From Candidatus Kapaibacterium sp. (GTDB lineage: Bacteria > Bacteroidota > Ignavibacteria > Kapaibacteriales > UBA2268), in the NCBI GenBank assembly GCA_023957315.1, contig JAMLHE010000012.1, positions 34,967 through 98,966 of the forward strand: a DNA stretch of 64,000 nt. The letters run 5' to 3'. Below the pieces are notes generated by a model that saw nothing but the letters and a program-made list of their open reading frames with translations, was not told the origin of the DNA and did no database searches. Position 1 is the stretch's first letter; each line of letters begins with the position of its first letter. The translations under genes and the position numbers were made by a program. Below are positions 1-9,425 of this stretch, one piece after another.

Positions 1-1
1 T

Positions 2-2833
2 CCATATTCAAGTGTCCCGTATTTCTTCATCGCAAAATATTCTTCAAAGGGAGATTTTCTTAATTTGAACTATTTAGGTGGTGAAGAAAAGTTTGAAGAT
101 TTCAGACCAACTCCTGAAAAAGTATCTTTCCGTAGAGTTTATGGCGAGCAACCTAAAATCTATGTCGAAGGAACCTATACCGGAAATTATACCGATTATA
201 TGATTGCTAAAACGCTTCCTGCCTATCCAAGCGCAAGGAAATTCACTGCAGTATTTAATGAGAGATTGAATCTAATTGATTTGGCTCCAAACCAAATGAA
301 TAATATAATCTACACTTCAAAACTGACATTTGATTCTGACTTTAATCAATATCAGACAGGAGATTTTTCAGGAACAATCAAAATTGGCGAAATCAATCTT
401 CAGTCCTTAGGAGCAAAAGATTCATACTTATCAAAATATGGTAAATTGCCTGTTAGTGAATCTATAAGCGAACAATTCGTAATCGAACAGCCTCAATTGA
501 GCTTCGCAGTTCCAATTGTTAATTTTCCTGATTGCACATGGGGTGATTCTTTAGAAATTGTGGCTTCCGGCTTAATTGTCAATAATAGCAAGTTAATGAC
601 AAAAATTACAGGAGCTGAAATTAGAGATTTTGGTCAAAGTGAAATGTATTTAGATTTCGAACTCATGACTAATCTTATTGATGAAATATTAGAACCCGGA
701 GAATCAATCGAAGTTCAATTCAAATTCCGTCCGGCATATCTGAATTTACGTAGGGCTCAATTTGTTGTTTCCGGTGAGTGTATGAGTGATATTAAAGTTG
801 AACTTGCCGGCAATGGTATTTGCGGTGGTTTAGTGCTCGAAGAATATGATTTTGGTGAAGTTAATCTCAATAAAACTGTCACCGACACAATTTTTTGCGC
901 CTTTGAAAATAATTCAAATTATCGAGTTTTTATCGACCCCAAAATTCGTGGAACACATCTGCTTGATTTTGTCATTTCGTTCCCTGCTTATGTAACTCGG
1001 CTTAATAACAGAATCATGGTTGAACCGGGCGATTGTATTGATGTAATAATATCTTTTACACCACGAGAAATGGATGAAAGAGTTGCTGATTTGAATTTCT
1101 ATGTCGAATCTCCTTGCAAAAATGCCGTGACGGTTCTCAAAGGGTTCGGAATTTCCGCAGATGTTCGTGTCTCATCATTCGATTGGGAACGCCAACGAGT
1201 TAACGGCACATATAACGGCGAAATCGTCATTCGCAATAATAGTAACGGAATCGAATATATTGATGACATTAAATTTGCAGATAATGATGGCGGTGCCTTT
1301 ACTTATAATTTGCAAACTCCACTGCCATTTTCATTGGCTGCAAACGGGGAAGAAAGAATCCCTGTGACTTTCAATCCAACTCAAGAAATTGATTTTGATA
1401 AAGAAATTCTGGTTACAGTCAGGTCAAAAACTGTAGATTTGGTCTCCAAATTGGAAGGAATAGGTTATTTGCCAAAACTTATTGCAACTTGGCAATGTGG
1501 CGAATCTGTCGTAGTCGGTCAATCTACTACAGCTAAGCTGATTCTCGAAAATCCCAGCTTATCATCGGATTTATCCATTAATGAAATTTTCTTCGAATTG
1601 CAAAATACTGAATACGCTTGGCAATCAGGAACCAATCCGACAAATATTACTATTGCTATGGAGGATAGACTCGAAATTCCTGTGACATTCACTCCAGCAG
1701 CCGGAAGCGACCATTTGAATACAATAATAATTATGGCTGATAACTATGACGCCAAATTTGTTGATGAATGGCGTGAAAATCGTTTGAGCACTGATTGTGA
1801 CGGTATCAATTTATCTTACGGTGACCGCTCCGCATTTGGCAACAAATTGATTTGTTCGGAAAGTGAAAATTCGATTACAATTACAAATACAAGTAAAGAT
1901 AGTGATATAATTTTATATTTCTCGTCTCATACTATTTCCGGCGATATGGGATTCTCTATTAATGCTACGGAAGACGCAATTGTGAAAGGCGGCGCAACAT
2001 TCACTTTCAAGGTGAAATTTGAACCTACACGAATTGGCTCATATAATTCAAATTTGACAATTCCAAATTCTGCTTCTATTCCAATCGAAATCGAACTTAC
2101 GGGTTCAGCCGGAGAATTGTCAATCAAACCCGATAAGGCAGAATATACTTTCGACCCGGGCAAAGTTTTTGATTATAATGTATTCCTACAATTACCAAGT
2201 CTTAATGATGATGCCTTGCAGAGTTTGAAAATTACAATTAGTTTTGATAATAGTGTAATTCGATACATTAATCAATCATTTAAATCGGAATTGAATACTA
2301 ATCCCGCAAATGGTGATTATTGGGTATGGGACAAAATTGAATACATCGGTTTCGGTCAGTTAGAATTATCAGGTAGTGGTTATGTGACAAGTAATCAAAG
2401 CTTTGAAGCATTCAAAGTCCAATTTATGGCATTATTGAACGATATGGGGCAATCTCCAATTTTTGCAACTCTTGATTACGATTGTTATACAGCGGTGAAT
2501 AATTTATCGGTTGTTAATATAAACGAAGTTTGCTTCAATGATAATCGAATTATTTATACTGCATCTGCTATCAGGTTCTTCCTCGGAATGCCATCACCAA
2601 ATCCTGCACTTACGGATTTCAAGATAAGCTATGGAATAGCTTTCGATTCCGATGTTAAGCTTAACATTACTGATATTGAGGGTAATGTGGTGATGAGGCT
2701 CGTTGACGAAATGTTGAAACCGGCAATTTATGAAATTATATTGAATACTGCAGACTTCAGTTCGGGTATGTATTTTATTAAAATGGAAGCAGGTCCATAT
2801 ATTGAAGTGAAATCAATCATGATTGCGAAGTAA
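2..2833 (+). CDS. Large secreted protein with T9SS C-terminal sorting domain (5' partial)
   Basis: The reading frame is open from the first bases of the window (codons start at nt 2), so the gene begins upstream; a TTG at 65 is only an internal codon. About 943 residues are visible. Most of it is a series of beta-sandwich segments resembling choice-of-anchor D/ASH-type domains, with recurrent patterns such as 'DFGEVNL' and 'IPVTFNP'. The last ~85 residues look like a T9SS type A sorting domain: a 'PSPNP' start, a predicted Ig-like fold, then 'FSSGMYFIKME' and a basic end. The role is therefore probably an exported surface or adhesive protein; the ligand is unknown. A strong hairpin terminator follows at 2861. 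Secretion class is inferred from the tail; substrate and function cannot be named. Confidence 0.75.
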   Translation, partial: PYSSVPYFFIAKYSSKGDFLNLNYLGGEEKFEDFRPTPEKVSFRRVYGEQPKIYVEGTYTGNYTDYMIAKTLPAYPSARKFTAVFNERLNLIDLAPNQMNNIIYTSKLTFDSDFNQYQTGDFSGTIKIGEINLQSLGAKDSYLSKYGKLPVSESISEQFVIEQPQLSFAVPIVNFPDCTWGDSLEIVASGLIVNNSKLMTKITGAEIRDFGQSEMYLDFELMTNLIDEILEPGESIEVQFKFRPAYLNLRRAQFVVSGECMSDIKVELAGNGICGGLVLEEYDFGEVNLNKTVTDTIFCAFENNSNYRVFIDPKIRGTHLLDFVISFPAYVTRLNNRIMVEPGDCIDVIISFTPREMDERVADLNFYVESPCKNAVTVLKGFGISADVRVSSFDWERQRVNGTYNGEIVIRNNSNGIEYIDDIKFADNDGGAFTYNLQTPLPFSLAANGEERIPVTFNPTQEIDFDKEILVTVRSKTVDLVSKLEGIGYLPKLIATWQCGESVVVGQSTTAKLILENPSLSSDLSINEIFFELQNTEYAWQSGTNPTNITIAMEDRLEIPVTFTPAAGSDHLNTIIIMADNYDAKFVDEWRENRLSTDCDGINLSYGDRSAFGNKLICSESENSITITNTSKDSDIILYFSSHTISGDMGFSINATEDAIVKGGATFTFKVKFEPTRIGSYNSNLTIPNSASIPIEIELTGSAGELSIKPDKAEYTFDPGKVFDYNVFLQLPSLNDDALQSLKITISFDNSVIRYINQSFKSELNTNPANGDYWVWDKIEYIGFGQLELSGSGYVTSNQSFEAFKVQFMALLNDMGQSPIFATLDYDCYTAVNNLSVVNINEVCFNDNRIIYTASAIRFFLGMPSPNPALTDFKISYGIAFDSDVKLNITDIEGNVVMRLVDEMLKPAIYEIILNTADFSSGMYFIKMEAGPYIEVKSIMIAK

Positions 2834-2860
2834 AGAACAAATTCAGCATTACGCTTTTGC

Positions 2861-2890
2861 AAAGGTTGGGACTATTCTCAACCTTTTTTT
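2861..2890 (+). terminator. Rho-independent terminator after the T9SS-tailed protein
   Basis: An 11-bp stem (one G-T pair) with loop CTAT spans 2861-2886 and is followed by a T-run. It lies between two convergent genes and suits the plus-strand gene. Confidence 0.8.
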
Positions 2891-3537
2891 TATACTAAAG
2901 TGAAATAATCTCTTGTAGAATCATTGTGAATATGAAGCACACCGGCTTGGACTAATTTAATCATCATACGTTCAGCGCGCCTCTCGGAGATGTTTACCAA
3001 ATGTGAAAAGTCCTTAATTGTAATACGGTCTTTTTTTTCGAGATAATCAAACAAACGTCTTTCATTTTCACCGATGCTGATTTTGAGTGGCTTTCCTGCT
3101 GTAGAATTTTTCATCAAACGATACATTTCCCGACTGGCTTCGACAGACTGCTCACCGATTCTAATATATGCTCTGTGATGAATCTGCTTAGTGTCTGGGT
3201 CTTCAATCTTCAATTTATGTGGTTTGTGCTCACCTTCATTTATCTGTACAAATAATACATCTTTGCCTTTAACACTGATAACTTCGATGATAGGCTCAAT
3301 AGGAGGGTCTATATGGAACCCACAAGCCACTTCTACTGCTTCAATTTCAGTTTTTTCGCTTTCAATTCCGTAGATTGTACCATCGTCATCAACACCAATT
3401 AAGAGCATTCCGCCTTTGGTATTGGCTAATGCTGAAATTTCTTTGGCAAGTTTGAATGGGGTAGTTGATTTGCGCTTAAACTCCATTATGGAAGATTCAC
3501 CTTCAGCAACCAATTCGAGTAGTTTGTTCGGTCTCAT
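2890..3537 (-). CDS. AlbA_2/Schlafen-type ATP-binding domain protein with C-terminal helix-turn-helix
   Basis: This 215-residue protein has an N-terminal AlbA_2 (divergent AAA-4/Schlafen-like) domain: E-S-x3-E-F-K at 15-21 followed by 'ALANTKGGMLLIGVDDDG' at 36-53, the family's hallmark. Residues ~155-215 look like a winged helix ('RITIKDFSHLVNISERRAE'). Members are usually annotated as putative transcriptional regulators, and their targets are mostly unknown. It stands alone on the minus strand, 82 nt from the deformylase gene, convergent with the preceding gene. It lacks the longer HATPase-like C-terminus of many relatives. The domain call is firm; a DNA-binding role is inferred from the helix-turn-helix. 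Confidence 0.75.
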   Translation of the reverse strand: MRPNKLLELVAEGESSIMEFKRKSTTPFKLAKEISALANTKGGMLLIGVDDDGTIYGIESEKTEIEAVEVACGFHIDPPIEPIIEVISVKGKDVLFVQINEGEHKPHKLKIEDPDTKQIHHRAYIRIGEQSVEASREMYRLMKNSTAGKPLKISIGENERRLFDYLEKKDRITIKDFSHLVNISERRAERMMIKLVQAGVLHIHNDSTRDYFTLV

Positions 3538-3619
3538 TTTTCTCAGCTATTTCAATTGACAATTTAAGCCTCTAAATCTAAGACGAATATAATCGCCACA
3601 ATTATATCATTTCATAGAA

Positions 3620-4198
3620 TTATTCTTCAATCTCAGGTTCAATCAATGTCCCGTCAGGCATAATCATAGGGTAGTTTGGCAATAAATCGCCGCGTTTGAT
3701 TTTGTTCAATTTGCTCTTGGCTAATGCTCTTCTTAGTGGTGTTATCTTGTCGAAAATCAATTTTCCCTTCAAATGGTCGAATTCATGTTGCATTACTCGA
3801 GCCAAAAATCCTGAAACCTCAGTGTTGTATTCCTTCATATCCAAGTCGTAATAACGAATCTGAATTGATTCGGGTCTGACAACTTTCTCGAAAAATTCAG
3901 GAATACTCAAGCATCCTTCGCTTTCTTCGGACTCTTCGTCCGAATAGAAAATTATTTCAGGATTGATGATAGTAATCGGATTAGGCTTTTTTTCATCGCT
4001 GCCGACGTTCAAATCAACGATAAACAGGGCATCATTGCTCCCGACTTGGTTGCCGGCAAGTCCAACACCATTGGAAATATTATACAATGTGTCGTACATA
4101 TTGGCGACTAAATCTGCTACATTTTGATTGAATTCGGTGACTTGTACAGCTTCTTGTCGGAGTATCGGGTGAAAACAGTTATATATCGGAATTATCAT
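3620..4198 (-). CDS. def: Peptide deformylase
   Basis: This enzyme removes the N-formyl group from nascent proteins; it is a cytosolic metalloenzyme. All three family motifs are present: 'GVGLAGNQ' (44-51), 'EGCLS' (94-98, Cys96 a metal ligand) and 'HEFDH' (138-142, two His ligands and the catalytic Glu). Length (192 aa) is normal. Motif 1 has Gly in place of the second Ala of the usual GLAAxQ, a tolerated variant. The gene is transcribed divergently from murD, with 110 nt between the starts. The C-terminal tail is acidic and shows nothing further. Confidence 0.96.
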   Translation of the reverse strand: MIIPIYNCFHPILRQEAVQVTEFNQNVADLVANMYDTLYNISNGVGLAGNQVGSNDALFIVDLNVGSDEKKPNPITIINPEIIFYSDEESEESEGCLSIPEFFEKVVRPESIQIRYYDLDMKEYNTEVSGFLARVMQHEFDHLKGKLIFDKITPLRRALAKSKLNKIKRGDLLPNYPMIMPDGTLIEPEIEE

Positions 4199-4249
4199 CT
4201 TAGTTTATCATTTTTATAAAATTTAAATGTAATAAAATTTTCGTTTATC

Positions 4250-4279
4250 TTGAAATTAATTATATCAGTCGTAATTTTG
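4250..4279 (+). promoter_or_regulatory. Bacteroidota-type promoter of murD
   Basis: TTG at 4250-4252, a 19-nt spacer, then TAATTTTG at 4272-4279 match the Bacteroidota housekeeping consensus (TTG-N19-TAnnTTTG). The murD ATG is 30 nt downstream. The same geometry recurs at 15556 and 57697. Confidence 0.6.
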
Positions 4280-4308
4280 TAACATCGAAATATAGGAAAC
4301 GAAAATAA

Positions 4309-5640
4309 ATGAAAAAAGTGTTAGTAATAGGTGCCGGCAAAAGTGGGGTTGCAGCTGCAAAACTTGCCAAAAGAAAGGGTAATGATGTTATCTTGACCGA
4401 ATCAAAGGCTGCGTCTCAGTTTGTTGATTTGATTGCCGAACTCACTGAACTTGGTATTGATTGCCAATTCGGCGAAAATAAGCTTGAATTGTTAGAACAT
4501 TGCGAACTTATCATCACTTCTCCCGGTGTACCACCTGAAGCTGAAATATTAGTGACAGCTTCAGTACATAATATCGAAATCATCAGCGAATTGGAGTATG
4601 CTTCTCAGTTTATAGAAAATCCTATTATTGCAATCACAGGTACAAACGGCAAAACCACTACAACTTCGCTAATCGAATTCGTACTGAATAATGCCGGAAA
4701 AAAAGCAATCGCTTGCGGAAATATCGGTATTCCGATGTCCGACCTTGTTAATAATGTAGAAAAAGAAACTATTTTAGTTGTAGAAGCAAGTAGTTATCAA
4801 TTAGACAGAATTAAAAATTTTCACCCGGAAGTGGCTCTGATACTGAATATTACGCCCGACCATCTCAAATATCATGGTACGATGGAGGCATATGTGGAAT
4901 CAAAGTGGAAAATTACTTTGAATCAAAATGAAAAAAATTTGTTAGTTTTAAATAGAGACGATGAGATATTATGGAAAAACATTTTGGGAACGAATGCCAA
5001 AATAGCTTTTGTCTCGATGTCATCGGTGGATAGGGGGATATATACACGCGACGGCATAATATTTATAAATGCAGCAGATAAAGAGGAGGTACTTATGCCG
5101 GTAGCCGATTTAGGATTACCAGGTATCCACAATGCCTACAACTCGATGGCGGCAGCCTTAGCTGTTCGCGCTTTTGAGTTGAGCAATGAAGATATTCGAG
5201 ACGGATTATCAAAATTCAAGGGTGTCGAGCACCGCTTGGAATTTGTCCGTTCTATTAATGGAGTTGATTTTGTCAATGATTCCAAAGCCACAAATGTCAA
5301 TGCCACTTGGTACGCACTCCAAGCTTATAACGCACCTATTGTTTGGATTGCAGGTGGCAGAGCAGACGGCAACGATTATTCTGCTTTGGATGCAGTAGTC
5401 GATGCCAATGTCAAATCCATCATTGCGATGGGTGAAGAAGCCGACAATATATTCAATCATTTTTGCACTGCCAAAAGGTGCATAAAAGTTATGGATTTGG
5501 ACGAAGCACTTTCAGTAGCTTTAGAAGAAGCTGAAAATGGTGATAAAGTTGTGTTTACACCTGCTTGCAAGTCATTCGATATGTTCATGAATTTTGAGCA
5601 TAGGGGAGACGTTTTTAAAGAAATTGTAAACCGATTCTGA
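4309..5640 (+). CDS. murD: UDP-N-acetylmuramoyl-L-alanine--D-glutamate ligase
   Basis: This enzyme adds D-glutamate to UDP-MurNAc-L-Ala in cytoplasmic peptidoglycan precursor synthesis. The 443-residue protein has the N-terminal Rossmann-like domain ('VLVIGAGKSGVAAAKLA'), the Mur-ligase ATP loop 'GTNGKTT' at 111-117, the central 'NITPDHLKYHG' segment and the C-terminal domain around 'FVNDSKATN' and 'VFTPACKSFDMF'. Length is typical. A good promoter lies 30 nt upstream and ftsW follows 4 nt after the stop, so the two are co-transcribed. The rest of the usual division/cell-wall cluster (mraY, murG, murC, ftsA, ftsZ) is absent here. Confidence 0.97.
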   Translation: MKKVLVIGAGKSGVAAAKLAKRKGNDVILTESKAASQFVDLIAELTELGIDCQFGENKLELLEHCELIITSPGVPPEAEILVTASVHNIEIISELEYASQFIENPIIAITGTNGKTTTTSLIEFVLNNAGKKAIACGNIGIPMSDLVNNVEKETILVVEASSYQLDRIKNFHPEVALILNITPDHLKYHGTMEAYVESKWKITLNQNEKNLLVLNRDDEILWKNILGTNAKIAFVSMSSVDRGIYTRDGIIFINAADKEEVLMPVADLGLPGIHNAYNSMAAALAVRAFELSNEDIRDGLSKFKGVEHRLEFVRSINGVDFVNDSKATNVNATWYALQAYNAPIVWIAGGRADGNDYSALDAVVDANVKSIIAMGEEADNIFNHFCTAKRCIKVMDLDEALSVALEEAENGDKVVFTPACKSFDMFMNFEHRGDVFKEIVNRF

Positions 5641-5644
5641 GATT

Positions 5645-6829
5645 ATGAATAACACCAAAGGACATATTGATTGGTTCATTTTATTGCCAATAGTGGCTCT
5701 AATGCTATTTTCGATTTCCTTTGTTTATAGTGCAAGCGCCCCAATAGCCCAATTCCGCTTTGGCAACCCCGAGTTCTTTTTCCTTAGTCATACATTTAGA
5801 GTGATGTTGGGATTGGCTGTCATGCTTATTTTTGCTAAAATTAATTATCATTTTTGGCAGCGTGTTTCCAAACCTATGATTGTGATTGGAATAGTTTTGC
5901 TTGTTATTGTTTTGGTGTCCGGGACCTCTGTAAAAGGGGCTTCAAGATGGCTCAATTTGGGTCCACTGAGCTTCCAACCATCCGAGTTTGCCAAATTTGC
6001 GTTGGTAATTCATTTTGCGGCATTGCTATCAATAAAACAAAAAGTTATCAAGGAATTGGAACGAGGCTTTTTGCCATTCATATTATGGGCAGGAATGATA
6101 TGCCTTCTTATAGGCTTGCAGCCAAACTTTTCGACCATGTTTGTAATTTTTATCATAGCAATTACGATGATGTTTATAGGTAATACAAACTTGTTGCATC
6201 TGGGTAGTATGTTCATTGTTGCTTTGGGTAGCATAGGAGTTTACTTGGTATCAGCGGAGTATCGCCTAAAGCGACTAACAGCATTTTTCGGTTCAGGTGA
6301 ACCGGGAGTTAATGATGCTGTCAACTATCAGGGCAATCAATCGCTGATTGCTCTGGGCAATGGTGGATTATTCGGAGTCGGTGCCGGGCAAAGCCGCCAA
6401 TCACATCTTTTCTTGCCCGAATCTTACGGTGACTTCATCTTTGCAATCATTGGCGAAGAATATGGTTTGATTGGTTTGTTGTGCATCATTGCGGTGTTTG
6501 CTATTGTTTTTTGGCGAGGAATGTTAATTGCCAAAAAAGCACCCGATAATTTCGGATACTTTTTAGCAGTTGGCATTTTGATTACATTTGCTACATATCT
6601 TTTGGTCAATGCAGGTGTCAACAGCGGTTTACTCCCGACTACAGGTGTGCCAATGCCCTTTGTGAGCTATGGCGGCACTGCAGTATTGATTTATTCTGCC
6701 GCAATTGGTATTCTGCTGAACATTTCCTCTCATGCCGGAGTTTACCCCAAAGCGGAGATTCGTGATGATGATAAACCAAGCGAGCCGGATAATAGTTCTG
6801 ATGAAGTTAAGCAAACTACACTTTTTTGA
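5645..6829 (+). CDS. ftsW: FtsW-type lipid II polymerase (SEDS family)
   Basis: This is an inner-membrane SEDS glycosyltransferase that polymerises lipid II at the division site. The 394-residue protein is highly hydrophobic with about ten membrane segments. It carries the family signature near the C-terminus ('TTGVPMPFVSYGGTA') and 'GNGGLFGVGAGQSRQSHLFLP' in the large periplasmic loop. It sits 4 nt after murD, the order of a classical dcw cluster, which favours FtsW over RodA. The C-terminal tail is charged and cytoplasmic. FtsW versus RodA rests on context as much as sequence. Confidence 0.9.
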   Translation: MNNTKGHIDWFILLPIVALMLFSISFVYSASAPIAQFRFGNPEFFFLSHTFRVMLGLAVMLIFAKINYHFWQRVSKPMIVIGIVLLVIVLVSGTSVKGASRWLNLGPLSFQPSEFAKFALVIHFAALLSIKQKVIKELERGFLPFILWAGMICLLIGLQPNFSTMFVIFIIAITMMFIGNTNLLHLGSMFIVALGSIGVYLVSAEYRLKRLTAFFGSGEPGVNDAVNYQGNQSLIALGNGGLFGVGAGQSRQSHLFLPESYGDFIFAIIGEEYGLIGLLCIIAVFAIVFWRGMLIAKKAPDNFGYFLAVGILITFATYLLVNAGVNSGLLPTTGVPMPFVSYGGTAVLIYSAAIGILLNISSHAGVYPKAEIRDDDKPSEPDNSSDEVKQTTLF

Positions 6830-6888
6830 TAATAATTTAATTTGCCGACTTACGTTTTATCCAAAGTTAATAAAAATTGGAAACAAAT

Positions 6889-7362
6889 ATGTATAGTTTA
6901 GACCCGGCAGTTAAAATTATCTGGACAATTAATATCATAATGCGAACCTTGTTTTATACGATATTCTTTGCCATACTTGATTTCTTCGTGATTCCGAATT
7001 TTTTCACGGATTGGATTTTTCCAAAAGGCATTACCACGCTTATAATTTTTGTTATCGGCGTTATAGTTGCCGCTATTTATCCATATTTTTATTATAAATA
7101 TTGGAAATTCAGTGTCCGTGAAGATGAAGTTTATATCGAACGCGGTGTGCTAACCCGAGTCAAAACGACTGCTCCATACCTCAGAATTCAGCATATTGAC
7201 GTCATACAAAGCGTTTTAGACCGAATATACGGTTTGGGCAAATTGGTGATTTACACAGCAGGTACGCGTGGAGCAGATGTTACTATTCCGGGTTTGCCAA
7301 TCGAATACGCCGAACAACTCCGCGACAGACTCAAAAATGTTACTCCCGAGGATGAAGTATGA
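6889..7362 (+). CDS. Bacterial PH-domain membrane protein (YdbS-like)
   Basis: A protein of about 157 residues with two N-terminal membrane helices and one bPH_2 (YdbS-like) domain, 'APYLRIQHIDVIQSVLDRIY' through 'LVIYTAG'. The ATG at 6889 is preferred to the in-frame TTG at 6877 because GGAAA lies just upstream of it. It overlaps the next gene, another PH-domain protein, by 4 nt (ATGA), so translation is probably coupled. Families of this type often occur as YdbS/YdbT pairs. A role in membrane-stress or export has been suggested for some, but the function here is unknown. Confidence 0.8.
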   Translation: MYSLDPAVKIIWTINIIMRTLFYTIFFAILDFFVIPNFFTDWIFPKGITTLIIFVIGVIVAAIYPYFYYKYWKFSVREDEVYIERGVLTRVKTTAPYLRIQHIDVIQSVLDRIYGLGKLVIYTAGTRGADVTIPGLPIEYAEQLRDRLKNVTPEDEV

Positions 7363-8885
7363 CAACTCCGTACGAAGAGTACATCGAGCCGAGAAAATTA
7401 CATCCGCTGACATTGGTTTACAGACTTTTTACAAATGTACCCGGTTTGGCTCTTGCCTTTTATTTCGTAGTAGTCGAAAAGCAAAGTGACCAATATTTTT
7501 ACCTTATTTTGGCACTTATCGGGCTTATGGTATTAGTTCCATCTATCGTTTTGAACTACATTTTTTTCAATTTTCAAATCACTCCCAAAGAACTTGTAAT
7601 TCGTTCCGGTATCTTTGCTAAACGTCAAAGAAGTATTCCGCTTGAAAAAATCCAGAATGTAAATATCAACCAAAATTTCATCCAACGAATTCTCGGACTT
7701 GTCAGAGTCAGTATAGAAACAGCCGGAGATTTGCAGACCGAGGGCGCCTTGGAATTTGTCTCTGTCCATGATGCTAATGAAATTTCCGAAATCATCAAAA
7801 ATTACAAATTCAGCTTAAAAAAAGACATAAACAAGGATGCGACTGAAGTTTCCTCAGACAGTATTCAAGATGAAGCAGATGAGCAAGAAAAATCCAATGT
7901 ATTATTTGAGCTATCCTGGAGAAATCTGATTGTTTACGGAATGGTTCGCTTGCGTCCATTGTTTCTTGTGTTTGGCTTGTGGCTTATGGGTATTTTGTCC
8001 CAATTTGGTATTTGGGAAAACACTATAGATAAATTCGTCAGAGACAACCAAAATTACATCGATTCGCTTGATGTATTTTCGATAACGATGTTGATTATCG
8101 CCACTATCTTAGTGACTATATTTTTGTCGTGGGTCTTTGATATTTTATGGACTATCAATGAGTATTTCAAATTCAAATTAGTCAATGAGGAAAACAAATT
8201 AGTCACAAGCTATGGGCTATTGAGCAAAGTCAGAGTAACAATCCCGCTAAGGAAGCTGCAACAAATTACAATTTTGACTAATCCTCTAAAAGAGAAACTG
8301 AATTTCTTCACTCTCACGCTCCAAACTGCCGGATTCGGTCAAAAATCAGGTTCAAATCAAGCTGTAATCCCATTAGCAAAGTATGATGAATTGATAGCAT
8401 TGGCTCAAAAGATTTACAGTTTTACTCTTCCCGACAAATTTATTCCTATTTCTCGCAAAGCTATTCGCAGAGCCTTCGTTCGATATTTGGTGACAATTGT
8501 AATTCTGATTGCACCATTAGTCTATTTCTTGCCGGATTTGATTTGGGTTGCCACCGCGATACCTTTGCTTTATTACGCTGCATATCTAAGATGGCTTTAT
8601 AGGGGATATGCTATCAACAATGAACATCTGATAGTCAAACAAGGTTTTTGGATAAGAAAAATAATTATCATACCTTTGAAAAAAATGCAGACATTGCATC
8701 TGAGAGAAACTTTTTTCCAGCGTCGTTTGAGTCTTGCTACAATTTATTTCGACAATGCTTCGGGTGCAGGAACAGCAGATGCAAAAATTGCTGACATAGA
8801 CAAAGATGATGCATATTTGATTTATGATGAAATATATGATTACTTTAAACATCATATTAAGAGTAATGATAGGAGAAACCAATGA
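7359..8885 (+). CDS. Multi-bPH domain membrane protein (YdbT-like)
   Basis: This 508-residue membrane protein has three bPH_2 repeats. Each shows an 'IPLxKxQ' core followed by a hydrophobic strand and 'TAG' or 'ASG' ('RSIPLEKIQNVNIN', 'VTIPLRKLQQITIL', 'IIPLKKMQTLHLR'). The repeats are separated by paired transmembrane helices, and the repeat pattern and length fit YdbT. Its start overlaps the YdbS-like gene and its stop overlaps the following unknown gene, each by an ATGA junction. The three probably form one translationally coupled unit. Cellular role is not established. Confidence 0.8.
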   Translation: MTTPYEEYIEPRKLHPLTLVYRLFTNVPGLALAFYFVVVEKQSDQYFYLILALIGLMVLVPSIVLNYIFFNFQITPKELVIRSGIFAKRQRSIPLEKIQNVNINQNFIQRILGLVRVSIETAGDLQTEGALEFVSVHDANEISEIIKNYKFSLKKDINKDATEVSSDSIQDEADEQEKSNVLFELSWRNLIVYGMVRLRPLFLVFGLWLMGILSQFGIWENTIDKFVRDNQNYIDSLDVFSITMLIIATILVTIFLSWVFDILWTINEYFKFKLVNEENKLVTSYGLLSKVRVTIPLRKLQQITILTNPLKEKLNFFTLTLQTAGFGQKSGSNQAVIPLAKYDELIALAQKIYSFTLPDKFIPISRKAIRRAFVRYLVTIVILIAPLVYFLPDLIWVATAIPLLYYAAYLRWLYRGYAINNEHLIVKQGFWIRKIIIIPLKKMQTLHLRETFFQRRLSLATIYFDNASGAGTADAKIADIDKDDAYLIYDEIYDYFKHHIKSNDRRNQ

Positions 8886-9421
8886 TTATGTTTTCTGATG
8901 TGGTTTACAAAATAATATTCAATCACGTAGGTGCAATTGTAAGCGTGGTTTATGCTAAGGACGGCAAAATCAAAGCTGTGACAGGCAGATTGCAAAGCGC
9001 GACTGTCAATAATTTGGTTATCAGACCGGTCGAATCATTAGAGCCCTCACGCGATATTCCTATGTTCGTTGCAGACAAACGCAACGTTTTTTGCATTTAT
9101 AACCAAAACAACATCGACTTGCTGAAGGCTAAAGAAGCTGTAAATCTTGACAGAAAGCTGAAAGAACGCAAATTCCGAATAAATTTGATAAAAATCATCA
9201 AGCATTATATCAACAAGGAATTTTTCGTCATCCATAAGTCGAATATGGAATATTTCGTTACCGATGCAAGATTCAAAGATATGGGGCTAGACTCCATCAC
9301 ATTGCTTTTCCCGCCATTTTACAATAATGAACACATCTTGAAGTTTAATGTTATATATAATATTTTTAATAATGATTTCGAAGATTTATTAGACGAATCT
9401 TTAGTGCCTAAGGAGGAATAA
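8882..9421 (+). CDS. Hypothetical protein coupled to PH-domain genes
   Basis: A 179-residue, apparently cytosolic protein of no family I recognise. It has no signal peptide, membrane helix or Cys motif. The middle is strongly basic and alternates with hydrophobic residues ('KLKERKFRINLIKIIKHYI'), while the C-terminus is acidic. Its start overlaps the YdbT-like stop (ATGA); a second ATG lies six nt later. accD follows 4 nt after the stop with an AGGAGG-like ribosome site. This context suggests a peripheral partner of the PH-domain proteins or a link to lipid synthesis. That is inference only. Confidence 0.6.
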   Translation: MIMFSDVVYKIIFNHVGAIVSVVYAKDGKIKAVTGRLQSATVNNLVIRPVESLEPSRDIPMFVADKRNVFCIYNQNNIDLLKAKEAVNLDRKLKERKFRINLIKIIKHYINKEFFVIHKSNMEYFVTDARFKDMGLDSITLLFPPFYNNEHILKFNVIYNIFNNDFEDLLDESLVPKEE

Positions 9422-9425
9422 TATT

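Noticed and set aside
65..67. Start of the first gene at 65
   Set aside because: The codon is TTG and the frame is open to the window edge with no ribosome site, so the gene is 5' truncated.
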